Below the pieces are notes generated by a model. That model was not told the DNA's origin. It did not search any database and was given only the letters and a program-made list of their open reading frames with translations. The position numbers and the translations under genes are program-made. Shown here piece after piece: positions 18,082 to 26,804 of a stretch of DNA of 64,000 nucleotides. How positions within the stretch are numbered: position 1 is the stretch's first letter; every line of letters starts with the position of its first letter. The DNA is from Henriciella litoralis (lineage in GTDB: Bacteria; Pseudomonadota; Alphaproteobacteria; Caulobacterales; Hyphomonadaceae). The stretch covers positions 248,001 through 312,000 of the forward strand of contig NZ_NCSS01000004.1 in assembly GCF_002088935.1 (NCBI RefSeq), given 5' to 3'.

Positions 18082-19959
18082 TTAGCCGGTGACAGCGAGT
18101 AACCCTTGGGCGCCCGACCGGATCGGATCGAAGACTGGATTGTCGGATTGGCTGACCGAGATCAGCAGGTCAGAGGCGAAGGCGCGCAGATTATGCCGCC
18201 GCATCAGCGCCGCTTCTGACTTGAACGCCTCTCCCCAGGAGTCCAGCGGCGCAGGGTCCTGCAACGCATTGAACAGCGATTGAAGCTGGCCCGCATCAAG
18301 ATAGCCATTCTGGGTGAGATAGATGATCGGGCGCGCGAGCCGGTGCGGCTCATCAAAGACATAGGCCGGCCCGCCACGTGGCGCGATCTTAGATGCAATC
18401 GCAACCAGCATCCGTTCATTTGCGCCGTCTGGCAGCGACGGATTGAGCGCGAGCTGCATCATCAGGTCGGAGGCATGCGCGACGCCGTGGCGCCAGCCCT
18501 CGCCGTCCACAAAGCCGCGATAATCGTCCACCTGTTCGAGATAGGCCGCGCCCGCCTCAACAAGCTCAAGCCGCTCCTCAGCACTCATCCACGGGGCAAT
18601 CCTGTCGGTCCGCGCCACTTCAGAGAGGGCCAGCGCCGCAAAGGGACGTGAGAAGCCTTGCGGGTCTTCGGCGCCCGGTGCCAATCGTTTCAAAAGCCGC
18701 GTCTTCAACTCCCGCAGGCCCTCATTATTCACGCGGCCATCCCGCAGCAGCCGGGTCAGCCCTTCATAGGCGATGCCGTCACGGATGGCCGGGTCAGGAT
18801 CACCCAGACACCCGGCCAGTACGAGCGCATAGTCGCCAGCCTTCGCTTTATCAGACAGCGCGAAGTCATTCTCTTTCCAGGTCAGCAGCGACGCCTTGGT
18901 CCAGCCGTCCGGCAGGCATTGCCCGCTCGTCGACATCATCGCCTGACGGTCTTCGACATTGCCTTCTGACGTTAGCGCGCCAGCAATTGCTGGCTGTGTC
19001 AGCCATGGCTTTGGCGCAGGCTCAGCCCGCATCGCAGGCATCCGGCAATCAGGGTTGATGCCGGAGACATAATTGGTGAGCCAGCCAATCTCTTCGGCCA
19101 CCTCAGCGCCCATAAAGCCAGACGGACGCAGCTGCGGGTTCGCCTCATACGCATCAAGATAGGGCGCTGCCGTCGGGATATAGGACCAGTGCCAGCGCTC
19201 CGGCTCATAGCCGCGCATCCGGCGGCCATCTTCGCGGGATGAATAGACCTGGCAGAAGCCAAAATCGGCGGCATTTTCCGTCAGCCACTCATAGACGGCC
19301 TTGCCCTCCCCATACTCAAACCAGCCATTGTTCAGCGAGTTGAGATCGATATCCGTCCCCCAATGATGGCGCGACGTGCCGGGCATGGAGCTATAGCGCA
19401 AGATATCCAGCGCCCGCGCCTTCGGCTCGGCAAAGGCCGGATTATTTTCCCGCTCCACCCATTTGCGTTCCCAGATCCCGCGCTGATGGGTGAAAGACCG
19501 GAAGGCCGAGAGCACCGTCAGCGTGATACCGTCAGCCGCCGCCGCACGGCGCATCTGGTCAAGGGCCGCCACCGTCTTCGGCTCGGCATACATACGGGCC
19601 CGCGAGGCCCACGCCTCTGGAATGGCAACAAGCGCGTCTCCGGGCTGCAGGTCACCACGCAGCACGCTTTGCAATTTCATTTGTTCAGGGGTCAGGGGCT
19701 TTGGCGCGCTTGCAGGCGCCGTATCGCCCGCATCGGCAGGCGTAATATTCGATGTTTCGCTAGTCTGGCGCTCATCGGGCTCGCGCTCATCGGATGAGTC
19801 GCCTGACGCCTCATTGACCGGGCCACCACTTTCCTCGATGGGCAGCGCCGCCACGGTTGCCGCGAGTATGCTGACCAGCGCAACAGACGCACAACCTCTC
19901 CAGCCGCGAGCCAGAAGCCCAGGGGTCAGCTTGCGCGCGGTGCTTTGGTGCAGGTCCAT
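18082..19959 (-). CDS. M15B D-alanyl-D-alanine carboxypeptidase fused to a DUF2785-like domain
   Basis: The 625-residue secreted protein begins with an N-terminal hydrophobic segment (about 22-40) and an acidic linker. A VanY-type peptidase domain (about 90-275) has the zinc motif SRHHWGTDID (His198, Asp205) and EPERWHW (Glu254, His257). From about 350 to the end lies a helical region whose core YRGFVDGEGWRHGVAHASDL resembles DUF2785. The peptidase half should trim D-Ala from peptidoglycan peptides in the periplasm; the role of the second half is unknown. DUF2785 is usually a stand-alone protein, so the joined frame is unusual. No stop codon separates the halves. Confidence 0.82.
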   Translation of the reverse strand: MDLHQSTARKLTPGLLARGWRGCASVALVSILAATVAALPIEESGGPVNEASGDSSDEREPDERQTSETSNITPADAGDTAPASAPKPLTPEQMKLQSVLRGDLQPGDALVAIPEAWASRARMYAEPKTVAALDQMRRAAAADGITLTVLSAFRSFTHQRGIWERKWVERENNPAFAEPKARALDILRYSSMPGTSRHHWGTDIDLNSLNNGWFEYGEGKAVYEWLTENAADFGFCQVYSSREDGRRMRGYEPERWHWSYIPTAAPYLDAYEANPQLRPSGFMGAEVAEEIGWLTNYVSGINPDCRMPAMRAEPAPKPWLTQPAIAGALTSEGNVEDRQAMMSTSGQCLPDGWTKASLLTWKENDFALSDKAKAGDYALVLAGCLGDPDPAIRDGIAYEGLTRLLRDGRVNNEGLRELKTRLLKRLAPGAEDPQGFSRPFAALALSEVARTDRIAPWMSAEERLELVEAGAAYLEQVDDYRGFVDGEGWRHGVAHASDLMMQLALNPSLPDGANERMLVAIASKIAPRGGPAYVFDEPHRLARPIIYLTQNGYLDAGQLQSLFNALQDPAPLDSWGEAFKSEAALMRRHNLRAFASDLLISVSQSDNPVFDPIRSGAQGLLAVTG

Positions 19960-20078
19960 GGTCGGCGAATCCCCGAAGTCGAATCAATGATGATTCTTCA
20001 AGGAAAACGCACCAAGCAAGGCGGTTTAATGGCAAGGCCGGAAAGAAGTTCAGCCGCGCGCGCCCTACGGCATTGAGG

Positions 20079-20141
20079 TCACGCGGCCATGAGCACAGCG
20101 CTGACGAGCAGGCAGAACAATTTGAAATAGGTCGCCATCAT
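20079..20141 (-). CDS. Possible 20-residue hydrophobic peptide
   Basis: In the 291-base gap between the carboxypeptidase and cytochrome genes, the minus strand has a ribosome binding site GGGAG followed by ATGATG. The 20-codon frame gives MMATYFKLFCLLVSAVLMAA and ends in TGA. The peptide has one aromatic-basic cap and a 12-residue hydrophobic core, as in tiny membrane peptides. It could equally be a chance frame or a leader. Nothing else was seen in this gap. Confidence 0.4.
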   Translation of the reverse strand: MMATYFKLFCLLVSAVLMAA

Positions 20142-20250
20142 CTCGTCTCCCTGTTGTCTGCCTCTTAAGAGCAAACCACAGACAGGGTTGAGATCGCGCC
20201 AAACCTTTAGATCAAATTTTATGCATCAGCCAAAAAACCTGAAAGCCCGG

Positions 20251-21351
20251 TCACGGCGCCGGCGTCATGTCACCAATCCAGGCGCGTACCAGGTCAACGC
20301 CATCATCATCAATCAGCGCTCGCCCCAGCTCCGGCATGGCAATACCTGCTTCGGAGGAATCCATCCGGAAGGTGATGATCGACTGGTCCGGATAACCGGG
20401 GTCAATCACCAATGTGCGGTCGCCAGATCCACGCCCGGCCGCTGTCGGATGTTTACCAATCCCGATTTTTGTCGGGTCATCTACCGTCCAGCCGAGCCAC
20501 AGCCCGGAATTGGAGGCAGACCCTTCGGCCCGGTGGCAATGGGCGCAATTGATGTCGAGATAGGCCCGCGCCCGCTCGTCGAGTGGCGCAGTCGCATCGA
20601 AGGCATCGGGCATGGATGGCAGGACATCCGGCAGCCCTGTCAGAATGCCCCGGCCTGCCCAGTCGGTCAGCTGCGCGGTCTGATACGGCCCCTCATGATT
20701 GAGGTTGCGCGCCTTCGGCCCGATCGGCGCAATCGCGTCGCCCATATGGTGACAGGTCTTGCACTGGTTCTGGTTCGGAATGCGATACTCGATCGAGACG
20801 CTTTGACCTGACGGGTCAATGAAGGACACATCCCGCCACGCCCCGGCTGGCGCATAGACCGCTTCGGTCTGATCCTCGTTCCAGACATAGGGATAGGCCA
20901 CCCAGCCATCCGCCTTGTGGATCAGCAATCGCGTCTCGAGATAGCGCTCATCGACATCCGGCGTGCGCATATCCGGCGCGAAGGCAAATGTCTTCGCGAG
21001 GACCGTGCCGACCGGAAAGTCGAACACTTCATCCTCTTCATAGGCTGCGGCCTCGCCGTCCGGCACATAGACGACCCGGTGTTTGCCCGCATAGTCAGAG
21101 AAGAGCGGATTGACGAGGTCATACTTCACCCCGCTCGCCACAGGCTGACGCGCGCCGGCATCCTTGAAGAGACCATAGTCAGACAGGTTGGGCGCGGCCT
21201 TGTCTGCGAGGATCACCTCAAGATTCGGGCCGCCCTCAGACGACACGGCCTGCGGCTGCCCGCTTTCCGTCTCGCCGCTCCCTTGGCCGCTATCTGGCTG
21301 ACCGCAAGCGGCAAGCCCCACCAGCGCGGCAATTGCAATGATCCGTCTCAT
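20251..21351 (-). CDS. SO2930-family diheme c-type cytochrome, lipoprotein
   Basis: The 366-residue protein has the lipobox LAACG near residue 16 and two haem-attachment motifs: CKTCHH (about residue 197) and CAHCH (about 271). NHEGPYQTAQLTDW lies between them and MPELGRALID near the end. This matches the SO2930-type diheme cytochromes, whose genes commonly sit beside a parallel beta-helix protein as here. It is probably anchored in a membrane facing the periplasm, and its electron donor and acceptor are unknown. The start overlaps the end of the upstream beta-helix gene by 4 bases (ATGA), so the two are translated together. Confidence 0.88.
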   Translation of the reverse strand: MRRIIAIAALVGLAACGQPDSGQGSGETESGQPQAVSSEGGPNLEVILADKAAPNLSDYGLFKDAGARQPVASGVKYDLVNPLFSDYAGKHRVVYVPDGEAAAYEEDEVFDFPVGTVLAKTFAFAPDMRTPDVDERYLETRLLIHKADGWVAYPYVWNEDQTEAVYAPAGAWRDVSFIDPSGQSVSIEYRIPNQNQCKTCHHMGDAIAPIGPKARNLNHEGPYQTAQLTDWAGRGILTGLPDVLPSMPDAFDATAPLDERARAYLDINCAHCHRAEGSASNSGLWLGWTVDDPTKIGIGKHPTAAGRGSGDRTLVIDPGYPDQSIITFRMDSSEAGIAMPELGRALIDDDGVDLVRAWIGDMTPAP

Positions 21352-22637
21352 TCTGCGTGGGAAAGCTTCACCGGGTCCAGCGTTCCGAACGGCTCGCTGT
21401 CAGGGCGGTCCTGATTTGGCGACACCGAGGTCAGTTTCACCGGGTACGCGCCGAGCCCTAGATTGACAAAACCGACGCCCTCGTCCTCGTCAATTACAAG
21501 ATTGACGTCCACGTCCTCGCCGTCATGCCAGCGGGTCACGCCGTCCCAGACAATCGCCGGAACTTCCCCGCCCAGCAGCATGGCAAACTCGCCCAGCAGT
21601 CCCTGCGGGTTCTTGCCGCCTTCGCCATAGGTGTTTCCATGCACGTAAACATTGCGCGGCAGCGGATTGTAATCCTCGTCGGTGAACTCTTCAGTGTAAG
21701 CAGTCACCAGAACCTGCGCCGTCTGGTTCTGATCAAACGTGTTGCCGGTCACTTCCACCTTGTCATTCGCCATGATGATCACGCCCGTGCCCGCAGGCAC
21801 ACCGGCCACGATATTGCCCTTAGGCGCGAAGTTCCGCGTATTATTGTGGTGGATGTTATTGTCGTAGATCTTGGTGGAGTTGCCGCCCATCACAGGCAGG
21901 TCCGGCAGATCGAAAACCAGGATGCCGCCGGTATTATTGGTGACTTCATTGCCATAGACTTCGGCATTCGTGGAGTTCTCGATCTCGATGCCCGCCACAT
22001 TGTATTCGGCGGTGGAGTCGCGAACGATGATTTTGTCCGACTGGCCGACATAGATGCCCGCATCGGACGCCCCGCGCACGGTCACATCCTCAACCAGCAC
22101 ATCCGTGCTCTCAACCGGATAGACGCCGTAAGCGCCGTTTACTTCATCCGGCTCACCAAGCCATTCCACCGTCAGGTCACGGTAGATGATCCGGTCGGCG
22201 CCCTTGGACTTGATGCCGTCGCCCTTGGTTTCCTGAATGGTGAAATCGGTCAGCGTGACATCATCCGACGTGACCAGCAGCCCTTCGCCAGAGCCGCGCT
22301 GGCCTGAGAAGTCCAGAATGGTCTCGCCCTGCCCGGCCCCGGTCAGCGTGACGCCATCGACATCCAGCGACAGACCATCGGTCATCATGAATTTCCCGGC
22401 CGGCAGGGTGATCGTGCTGCCTTCTTCGGCCTGGATCAGCGCTGTCTGAAGCCGTGCCTGGAAATCATCGCCAGCCTCAAGCGCGACGTCGCTGCTTGTT
22501 TGTGCCTCGGCGGCGTCAGTCGATGCCTCTGCGTCTGCGTCAGGGGCGGGCGCGGTCTTCGCACTATCGTCTGCCCCACCACTGCACGCCGCCAGCAAGG
22601 TGATGGCCGCAACCGAACCCAGAATAGACTGTCTCAT
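21348..22637 (-). CDS. Parallel beta-helix repeat lipoprotein paired with the diheme cytochrome
   Basis: The precursor of about 429 residues starts MRQSILGSVAAITLLAACSG, with lipobox LLAAC, then an acidic Ala-rich linker. A right-handed beta-helix region follows, with repeating rungs such as GVTLTGAGQGETILDFSG, DVLVEDVTVRGASDAGIYVG and AEVYGNEVTNNTGGILVFD, and asparagine ladders in the later rungs. Such folds often bind or cut polysaccharide; no catalytic residues can be assigned. The start at 22637 has GGGAG 6 bases upstream. It is first in a two-gene operon with the cytochrome, a recurrent pairing whose biochemical function is not established. Confidence 0.85.
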   Translation of the reverse strand: MRQSILGSVAAITLLAACSGGADDSAKTAPAPDADAEASTDAAEAQTSSDVALEAGDDFQARLQTALIQAEEGSTITLPAGKFMMTDGLSLDVDGVTLTGAGQGETILDFSGQRGSGEGLLVTSDDVTLTDFTIQETKGDGIKSKGADRIIYRDLTVEWLGEPDEVNGAYGVYPVESTDVLVEDVTVRGASDAGIYVGQSDKIIVRDSTAEYNVAGIEIENSTNAEVYGNEVTNNTGGILVFDLPDLPVMGGNSTKIYDNNIHHNNTRNFAPKGNIVAGVPAGTGVIIMANDKVEVTGNTFDQNQTAQVLVTAYTEEFTDEDYNPLPRNVYVHGNTYGEGGKNPQGLLGEFAMLLGGEVPAIVWDGVTRWHDGEDVDVNLVIDEDEGVGFVNLGLGAYPVKLTSVSPNQDRPDSEPFGTLDPVKLSHAE

Positions 22638-22733
22638 GAGATCTCCCGTCATTTTTATATGACGCGAGTGTCACGTTTTTTGAGCTTTTCGGCAAGCGCA
22701 ATTGATAAAGTTCTCTGGCGCCCGCCGCCGCGC

Positions 22734-23003
22734 TTATTTCAACTGGCTATCCTTGGAGCCGCGCCTGTTGATCCCGCCGCGCCGGGTCATGATCTCGTCG
22801 CGCTCGGACTGGCATGCGACACAGAACCGGACGCCCGGCACCGACTCGCGGCGCTTTTCCGGAATCGGGTCACCGCACTCCACGCACTCTTTCAGGCTTT
22901 CACGCGCAGGGGCCCGCATGGCGCGAAGGCGCTGCAGCTCATCCTGTATCGAGTCCTCGATCTGTTCATGGACTGCGCCGTCTCGTGACCAACCGCCTGC
23001 CAT
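22734..23003 (-). CDS. DksA/TraR-type zinc finger protein
   Basis: This small protein of 89 residues has a C4 zinc finger: CVECGDPIPEKRR and then VRFCVACQSERD. It is preceded by a short helical part with EDSIQDELQRLRA. The long coiled-coil of DksA proper is missing, so it resembles the short YbiI/TraR-like members of the family. Those bind RNA polymerase in some cases, while others have no known role. The ribosome binding site AGGAG precedes ATG at 23003. The gene lies upstream of the beta-helix/cytochrome pair on the same strand, 96 bases away. Confidence 0.88.
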   Translation of the reverse strand: MAGGWSRDGAVHEQIEDSIQDELQRLRAMRAPARESLKECVECGDPIPEKRRESVPGVRFCVACQSERDEIMTRRGGINRRGSKDSQLK

Positions 23004-23363
23004 CTGCCTGCTCCTGCCTGTCTGATTGAGGCGTCATCGCCCTTATCAAACCAACGTAAGGCCAGCGCGCTTGTTCCTCATCCGCCCCGTGCCTCACTCA
23101 TTGGAGGCCACGTCTGGCGAGGCCGATGGAGGGAATTTCCGGGCATAGTGATTATACGGGTTGCGGCAATAGGCGGTCTTCAGGCCACCCACATCCTCCG
23201 CCGTCGCAGCTGCGCTGCGTCGGCGAAAAATCAACCGACCGGCAGACAATACCTGTCACGAAGAGATTGGCTGGTCGATCGCCAGACAGGCGGGACGCCC
23301 CCCTCTCAGAACAAGGAAGAGCGCCGGAGACATTCGGCGCTCTCTGCATATCAGGCGGCGAGC
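23004..23363. other. Intergenic region without a recognised gene
   Basis: The 360 bases between the DksA-like gene and the lipoprotein gene contain no frame with a convincing ribosome binding site or family match. The only structure seen is the hairpin at 23318-23343. The promoter of the DksA-like gene must lie in the left part of this region. Confidence 0.5.
23318..23343 (-). terminator. Hairpin downstream of lipoprotein gene
   Basis: AGAGCGCCG (23318-23326) pairs perfectly with CGGCGCTCT (23335-23343) around an 8-base loop, 21 bases past the stop codon of the lipoprotein gene. The bases that follow on the minus strand are T-rich but not a clean run (TCCTTGTTCT). Confidence 0.6.
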
Positions 23364-24386
23364 CTAGCTTTCGAGACCAAAATATTTGTACGCATTCCTG
23401 CGATCACCCCAGTACGGCCAGACATAGGACGGCAACTGGATTTTCGTGATCGGCTGCTGCTGAAAGGGGGCGGCCGGAACGTCGCCAACAAGGATGGCTT
23501 TGGTTCCAGAACTCGGTCCATTCGTGATGACCCATTCAGGGCGCTTACCGATCTTGCGCGGCAACTCGGTACGGAAAAAGGCCAGGCCCTGTCTGTACTC
23601 GTCCGCCCAGCGGTCACGGTATGACGTCACATCGAAATTCGAATTGAGCTCTTTTGCCCCGGCAATGCGCGCCTCGACAGTCGCCGGACGGCCGCGCCCT
23701 TTCAGGTAGCAGCTCCTGTTCGGTGCGCCACGAAAGCCCATGAAGCCCGTACGCTTTGCATCGACACCATTGGCAATTGCACCGCCCTCATAAGCGCTGA
23801 CGACAATGCCATCGATTTCCACGCCCGGCGCTGTCTGGATATTCCAGAGCACGGCATCGTAGGAGGTCAGGACAAGGAAAACAGGCGCATCGGTCTCGGT
23901 CACCAGCACGTCGACGCGGCCCAGCCATTCAACCGCGTTTCCCTTGGCAAAAGCAGCCGCATGCCTCGCAATCGCCGCGCTCTCGAAACTCGATGAGGCC
24001 ATCGCTTTGGCGATCTGATCTGACAACTGGATTCGCTGCTGCAGCTGTTCGGCGCGCTTGCCGTCAGCAACATACTGAAGCGGAGTTTTTGCCCCGCCTC
24101 CATAGAAATAGGCATAGGCCACGCGCGCACCGGATGATGGCCGCGGCATCCGGCATTTGGCATTTGCATCAACAAATTCGAGGGGCGCCGGGGCCACCTT
24201 GTTGACGAGGACGGGCTGGCCGGTCGCGACCTCTCCCAGCACAGCTTCTGGCGCACCATCGACGGTTGAGACCGGATAGTCGGCCGGGATCTGATTTCCA
24301 TGACTAGCGGATTTGAGCATCGCCTCTGAACACGCCGAGAGGCTCACCGTCAGCGCAATCAGGGCAAATCTCGTCAGCCGCCACAT
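23364..24386 (-). CDS. Putative lipoprotein of unknown function
   Basis: The 340-residue precursor begins MWRLTRFALIALTVSLSACS, with the lipobox LSAC. The mature protein has a large folded region with LEFVDANAKCRMPRPSSG, AYAYFYGGG and FVLSAYEGG-like beta elements, and a C-terminal YVWPYWGDRRNAYKYFGLES. No family was recognised. Its ribosome binding site (GGAGGG, 7 T residues, then ATG) forms the 3' arm of the terminator-like hairpin at 24387-24433. Translation may therefore be restrained unless the hairpin opens. It lies downstream of ahcY on the same strand. Confidence 0.8.
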   Translation of the reverse strand: MWRLTRFALIALTVSLSACSEAMLKSASHGNQIPADYPVSTVDGAPEAVLGEVATGQPVLVNKVAPAPLEFVDANAKCRMPRPSSGARVAYAYFYGGGAKTPLQYVADGKRAEQLQQRIQLSDQIAKAMASSSFESAAIARHAAAFAKGNAVEWLGRVDVLVTETDAPVFLVLTSYDAVLWNIQTAPGVEIDGIVVSAYEGGAIANGVDAKRTGFMGFRGAPNRSCYLKGRGRPATVEARIAGAKELNSNFDVTSYRDRWADEYRQGLAFFRTELPRKIGKRPEWVITNGPSSGTKAILVGDVPAAPFQQQPITKIQLPSYVWPYWGDRRNAYKYFGLES

Positions 24387-24433
24387 AAAAAAACCCTCCG
24401 CAATCGAGCCAGAAGCTTAATCACGGAGGGTTT
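24387..24433 (-). terminator. Terminator-like hairpin that also holds the next gene's ribosome binding site
   Basis: In the minus-strand RNA, AAACCCTCCG (24433-24424) pairs with CGGAGGGTTT (24400-24391) over a 23-base loop. The stem continues into a run of seven T residues that touches the ATG at 24386. It has the form of an intrinsic terminator for ahcY. The GGAGGG of its 3' arm is also the only ribosome binding site for the downstream lipoprotein. Confidence 0.8.
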
Positions 24434-24452
24434 GATTTATGCCGAACCCGAT

Positions 24453-24468
24453 CTGTGAAATTTCACAG
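24453..24468. promoter_or_regulatory. Perfect 16-bp palindrome CTGTGAAATTTCACAG
   Basis: A fully symmetric 16-mer lies 12 bases after the ahcY stop and 67 bases before the lipoprotein start. It has the symmetry of a site for a dimeric regulator and lies where a promoter for the lipoprotein would have to be. The binding protein is unknown. Confidence 0.5.
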
Positions 24469-24479
24469 ACGGGACAAGA

Positions 24480-25874
24480 CTAGTAGCGGTAATGCTCAGG
24501 CTTGTATGGGCCTTCCTGCGTCACGCCGATATAATCGGCTTGCTCTTCGGACAGCTCTGTCAGGCCAACATTCAGCTTGGCAAGGTGAAGACGCGCGACC
24601 TTCTCATCGAGGTGCTTCGGCAGCGTGTAGACGGAGTTCTTGTACTCGCCATCATTCTTGTGAAGCGCGATCTGGGCCAGCGTCTGGTTGGTGAACGAGG
24701 CGGACATCACGAAGCTTGGGTGGCCCGTGGCGTTGCCGAGGTTCACAAGACGGCCTTCGGAAAGAAGGATGATGCGCTTGCCATCCGGGAACTCGATCAT
24801 GTCGACTTGCGGCTTGATGTTCGTCCATTTGAAATTGCGGAGGCCCTCGACCTGAATTTCATTGTCGAAGTGGCCGATATTACAGACAATCGACATGTCC
24901 TTCATCGCCCGCATGTGATCGACGGTCAGGATGTCCTTGTTGCCGGTCGCGGTGACGAAGATGTCAGCTTTCGATGCCATCGTGTCGAGCGTCTGGACGT
25001 CATAGCCGTCCATCGCCGCCTGCAGAGCGCAGATCGGGTCAACTTCGGAAACCGTGACGCGGGCGCCGGCGCCGGACAGCGACGCTGCCGAGCCCTTGCC
25101 GACATCGCCATAGCCCGCGACGAAAGCGGTCTTGCCGGCCATCATCACATCGGTGCCGCGGCGGATCGCGTCGACCAGCGATTCCTTACAGCCATACTTG
25201 TTGTCGAACTTCGACTTGGTGACCGAGTCGTTGACGTTGATCGCCGGGAAAGGCAGCTCGCCCTTCTTCTCCAGCTGATAAAGACGGTTCACGCCGGTCG
25301 TTGTCTCTTCGGACACGCCCTTGATGCCAGCCTTGATACGGGCAAACCAGCCCGGGCTCTGCGCGATCCGCTTCTTGATCTGCTTGAAGAGAGCGACCTC
25401 TTCTTCGGAACCTGGCTTGTCGAGGATCGACGGGTCTTTCTCCGCCTTCTCACCGATGATCAGATACATGGTCGCGTCGCCGCCATCGTCGAGGATGAGG
25501 TTGACGGTCTTGCCATCTGGCCATTCGAAGATCTTGTCGCAGAAATCCCAATACTCTTCCAGCGTCTCACCCTTATGGGCGAAGACTGGCGTACCGGCAT
25601 CCGCGATTGCGGCAGCAGCATGGTCCTGCGTCGAATAGATGTTGCAGCTTGCCCAGCGCACTTCAGCGCCCAGCGCTTCCAGCGTCTGGATCAGGACAGC
25701 CGTCTGGATCGTCATGTGCAGCGAACCGGCAATGCGAGCGCCCTTCAGCGGCTGCTCTGCGCCATACTCTTCGCGAGCGGCCATGAGGCCTGGCATTTCG
25801 GTTTCGGCGATGGTGATTTCCATACGGCCATAATCAGCCTGGGAGATATCGGCGACAGCGTAGTCATTAGCCAT
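24480..25874 (-). CDS. ahcY: S-adenosylhomocysteine hydrolase
   Basis: The cytoplasmic enzyme splits S-adenosylhomocysteine into homocysteine and adenosine, relieving product inhibition of methyltransferases. The 464 residues are the usual bacterial length. Family signatures include [15 protein letters not shown] near the start, DDGGDATM, the NAD-binding [15 protein letters not shown] and the C-terminal [20 protein letters not shown], then PYKPEHYRY. The 245-base upstream region was checked for a SAM or SAH riboswitch and none was recognised. A terminator-like hairpin follows it. Confidence 0.98.
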   Translation of the reverse strand: MANDYAVADISQADYGRMEITIAETEMPGLMAAREEYGAEQPLKGARIAGSLHMTIQTAVLIQTLEALGAEVRWASCNIYSTQDHAAAAIADAGTPVFAHKGETLEEYWDFCDKIFEWPDGKTVNLILDDGGDATMYLIIGEKAEKDPSILDKPGSEEEVALFKQIKKRIAQSPGWFARIKAGIKGVSEETTTGVNRLYQLEKKGELPFPAINVNDSVTKSKFDNKYGCKESLVDAIRRGTDVMMAGKTAFVAGYGDVGKGSAASLSGAGARVTVSEVDPICALQAAMDGYDVQTLDTMASKADIFVTATGNKDILTVDHMRAMKDMSIVCNIGHFDNEIQVEGLRNFKWTNIKPQVDMIEFPDGKRIILLSEGRLVNLGNATGHPSFVMSASFTNQTLAQIALHKNDGEYKNSVYTLPKHLDEKVARLHLAKLNVGLTELSEEQADYIGVTQEGPYKPEHYRY

Positions 25875-26119
25875 ATCAATGTTCCTTTATACGTTTATAT
25901 GAGCCTACTACCCAAGCATGCCCGTAAAGGCAAGAGCCAGAGCGGCGTGCCCGTCGGCTAGACTGCATTTGCTGGCCGGGCGCAGACAGCCGCAGGTGCC
26001 ATGACGCCGCCTCATTCACCTTCCAGTCAGGTTCGCATCACTACGCACTTAGATCGCGCTGTGGTAATTTCGCAACGCCTCGCCTATCTTGGTAAAGGCG
26101 GCTGGCCTCTGGAGGTTCA

Positions 26120-26698
26120 ATGACCCGGTTTCTTCTACTCTCGCTCCTGGGCGGCATCTGCGCCTTTCCCATCGCGCTCGCCCAGGCAGATGAGCCACTC
26201 AAAGCAAGCATTTCGGCTGACGATGACCTCGTTCGGCTGCCAGGATCGGGCCAGCTGAAATCAAAAGAAGCCCGCAAGAAACTGGACGCTGACAAACTGA
26301 AACCCGGCGGCGGCCTGCTCGCCTCTTTCGATATTGATCAGGACGGGCTGATTTCCGCCGACGAATTTGAGGCCGGCATCAAGCGCGCTTTCGCAGATGC
26401 AGATGAAAACGAAGACGGTGAGCTCACAGCGCTCGAACAACAGGCCTGGGCCGCCAGCCTGCCGACACGTGACGATTCCCTCTCCAACCCCACCCGCTTT
26501 GACCCCAATCTCGACCGCCGCGTAACCTTTGAAGAGTTCAGCAGCGTCATCATCGACCTCGGGAGCGACTATCGCGGCGAGGAGGATGCCCAATTGACGG
26601 TCGCCTCACTCAAGGCCTCCAAGAAGGAAGAGCGCAACCGCTTCCCGAACCTTCTTCAAGGCCAGTTCGAAACCCGCTCCGGCACCGCCAAAAATTGA
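26120..26698 (+). CDS. Secreted EF-hand calcium-binding protein
   Basis: The 192-residue protein has a signal peptide, probably cleaved after FPIALAQADE (about residue 22). Three EF-hand loops follow: DIDQDGLISADE, DADENEDGELTA and DPNLDRRVTFEE. The first two have the Asp/Asn and Glu ligands in place, while the third has Arg-Arg where Gly is usual and may bind weakly. Such small EF-hand proteins sit in the periplasm and probably buffer or sense calcium; the partner is unknown. ATG at 26120 has GGAGG 5 bases upstream. Confidence 0.85.
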   Translation: MTRFLLLSLLGGICAFPIALAQADEPLKASISADDDLVRLPGSGQLKSKEARKKLDADKLKPGGGLLASFDIDQDGLISADEFEAGIKRAFADADENEDGELTALEQQAWAASLPTRDDSLSNPTRFDPNLDRRVTFEEFSSVIIDLGSDYRGEEDAQLTVASLKASKKEERNRFPNLLQGQFETRSGTAKN

Positions 26699-26804
26699 AC
26701 GCCAGGCTCATTTGATCTGTCAGAGGCGGCTAGCGGCAGCTAGCCCCCTGTCCCTCCGGCGCTTAGCCCGCTAAACCTTCCTTCCACACGAAGGAATCGC
26801 GCCC

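Noticed and set aside
24492..25961. A 489-codon frame on the plus strand opposite ahcY
   Set aside because: ahcY is beyond doubt on the minus strand, and the opposite frame lacks a family match and a convincing start.
25875..26119. SAM or SAH riboswitch upstream of ahcY
   Set aside because: The gap was read for the conserved cores of SAM-II and SAH riboswitches and no convincing match was seen. A covariance-model search would be decisive.
26728..26745. GGCTAG/CTAGCC hairpin as a terminator after the EF-hand gene
   Set aside because: The stem is only 6 bp and no T run follows.
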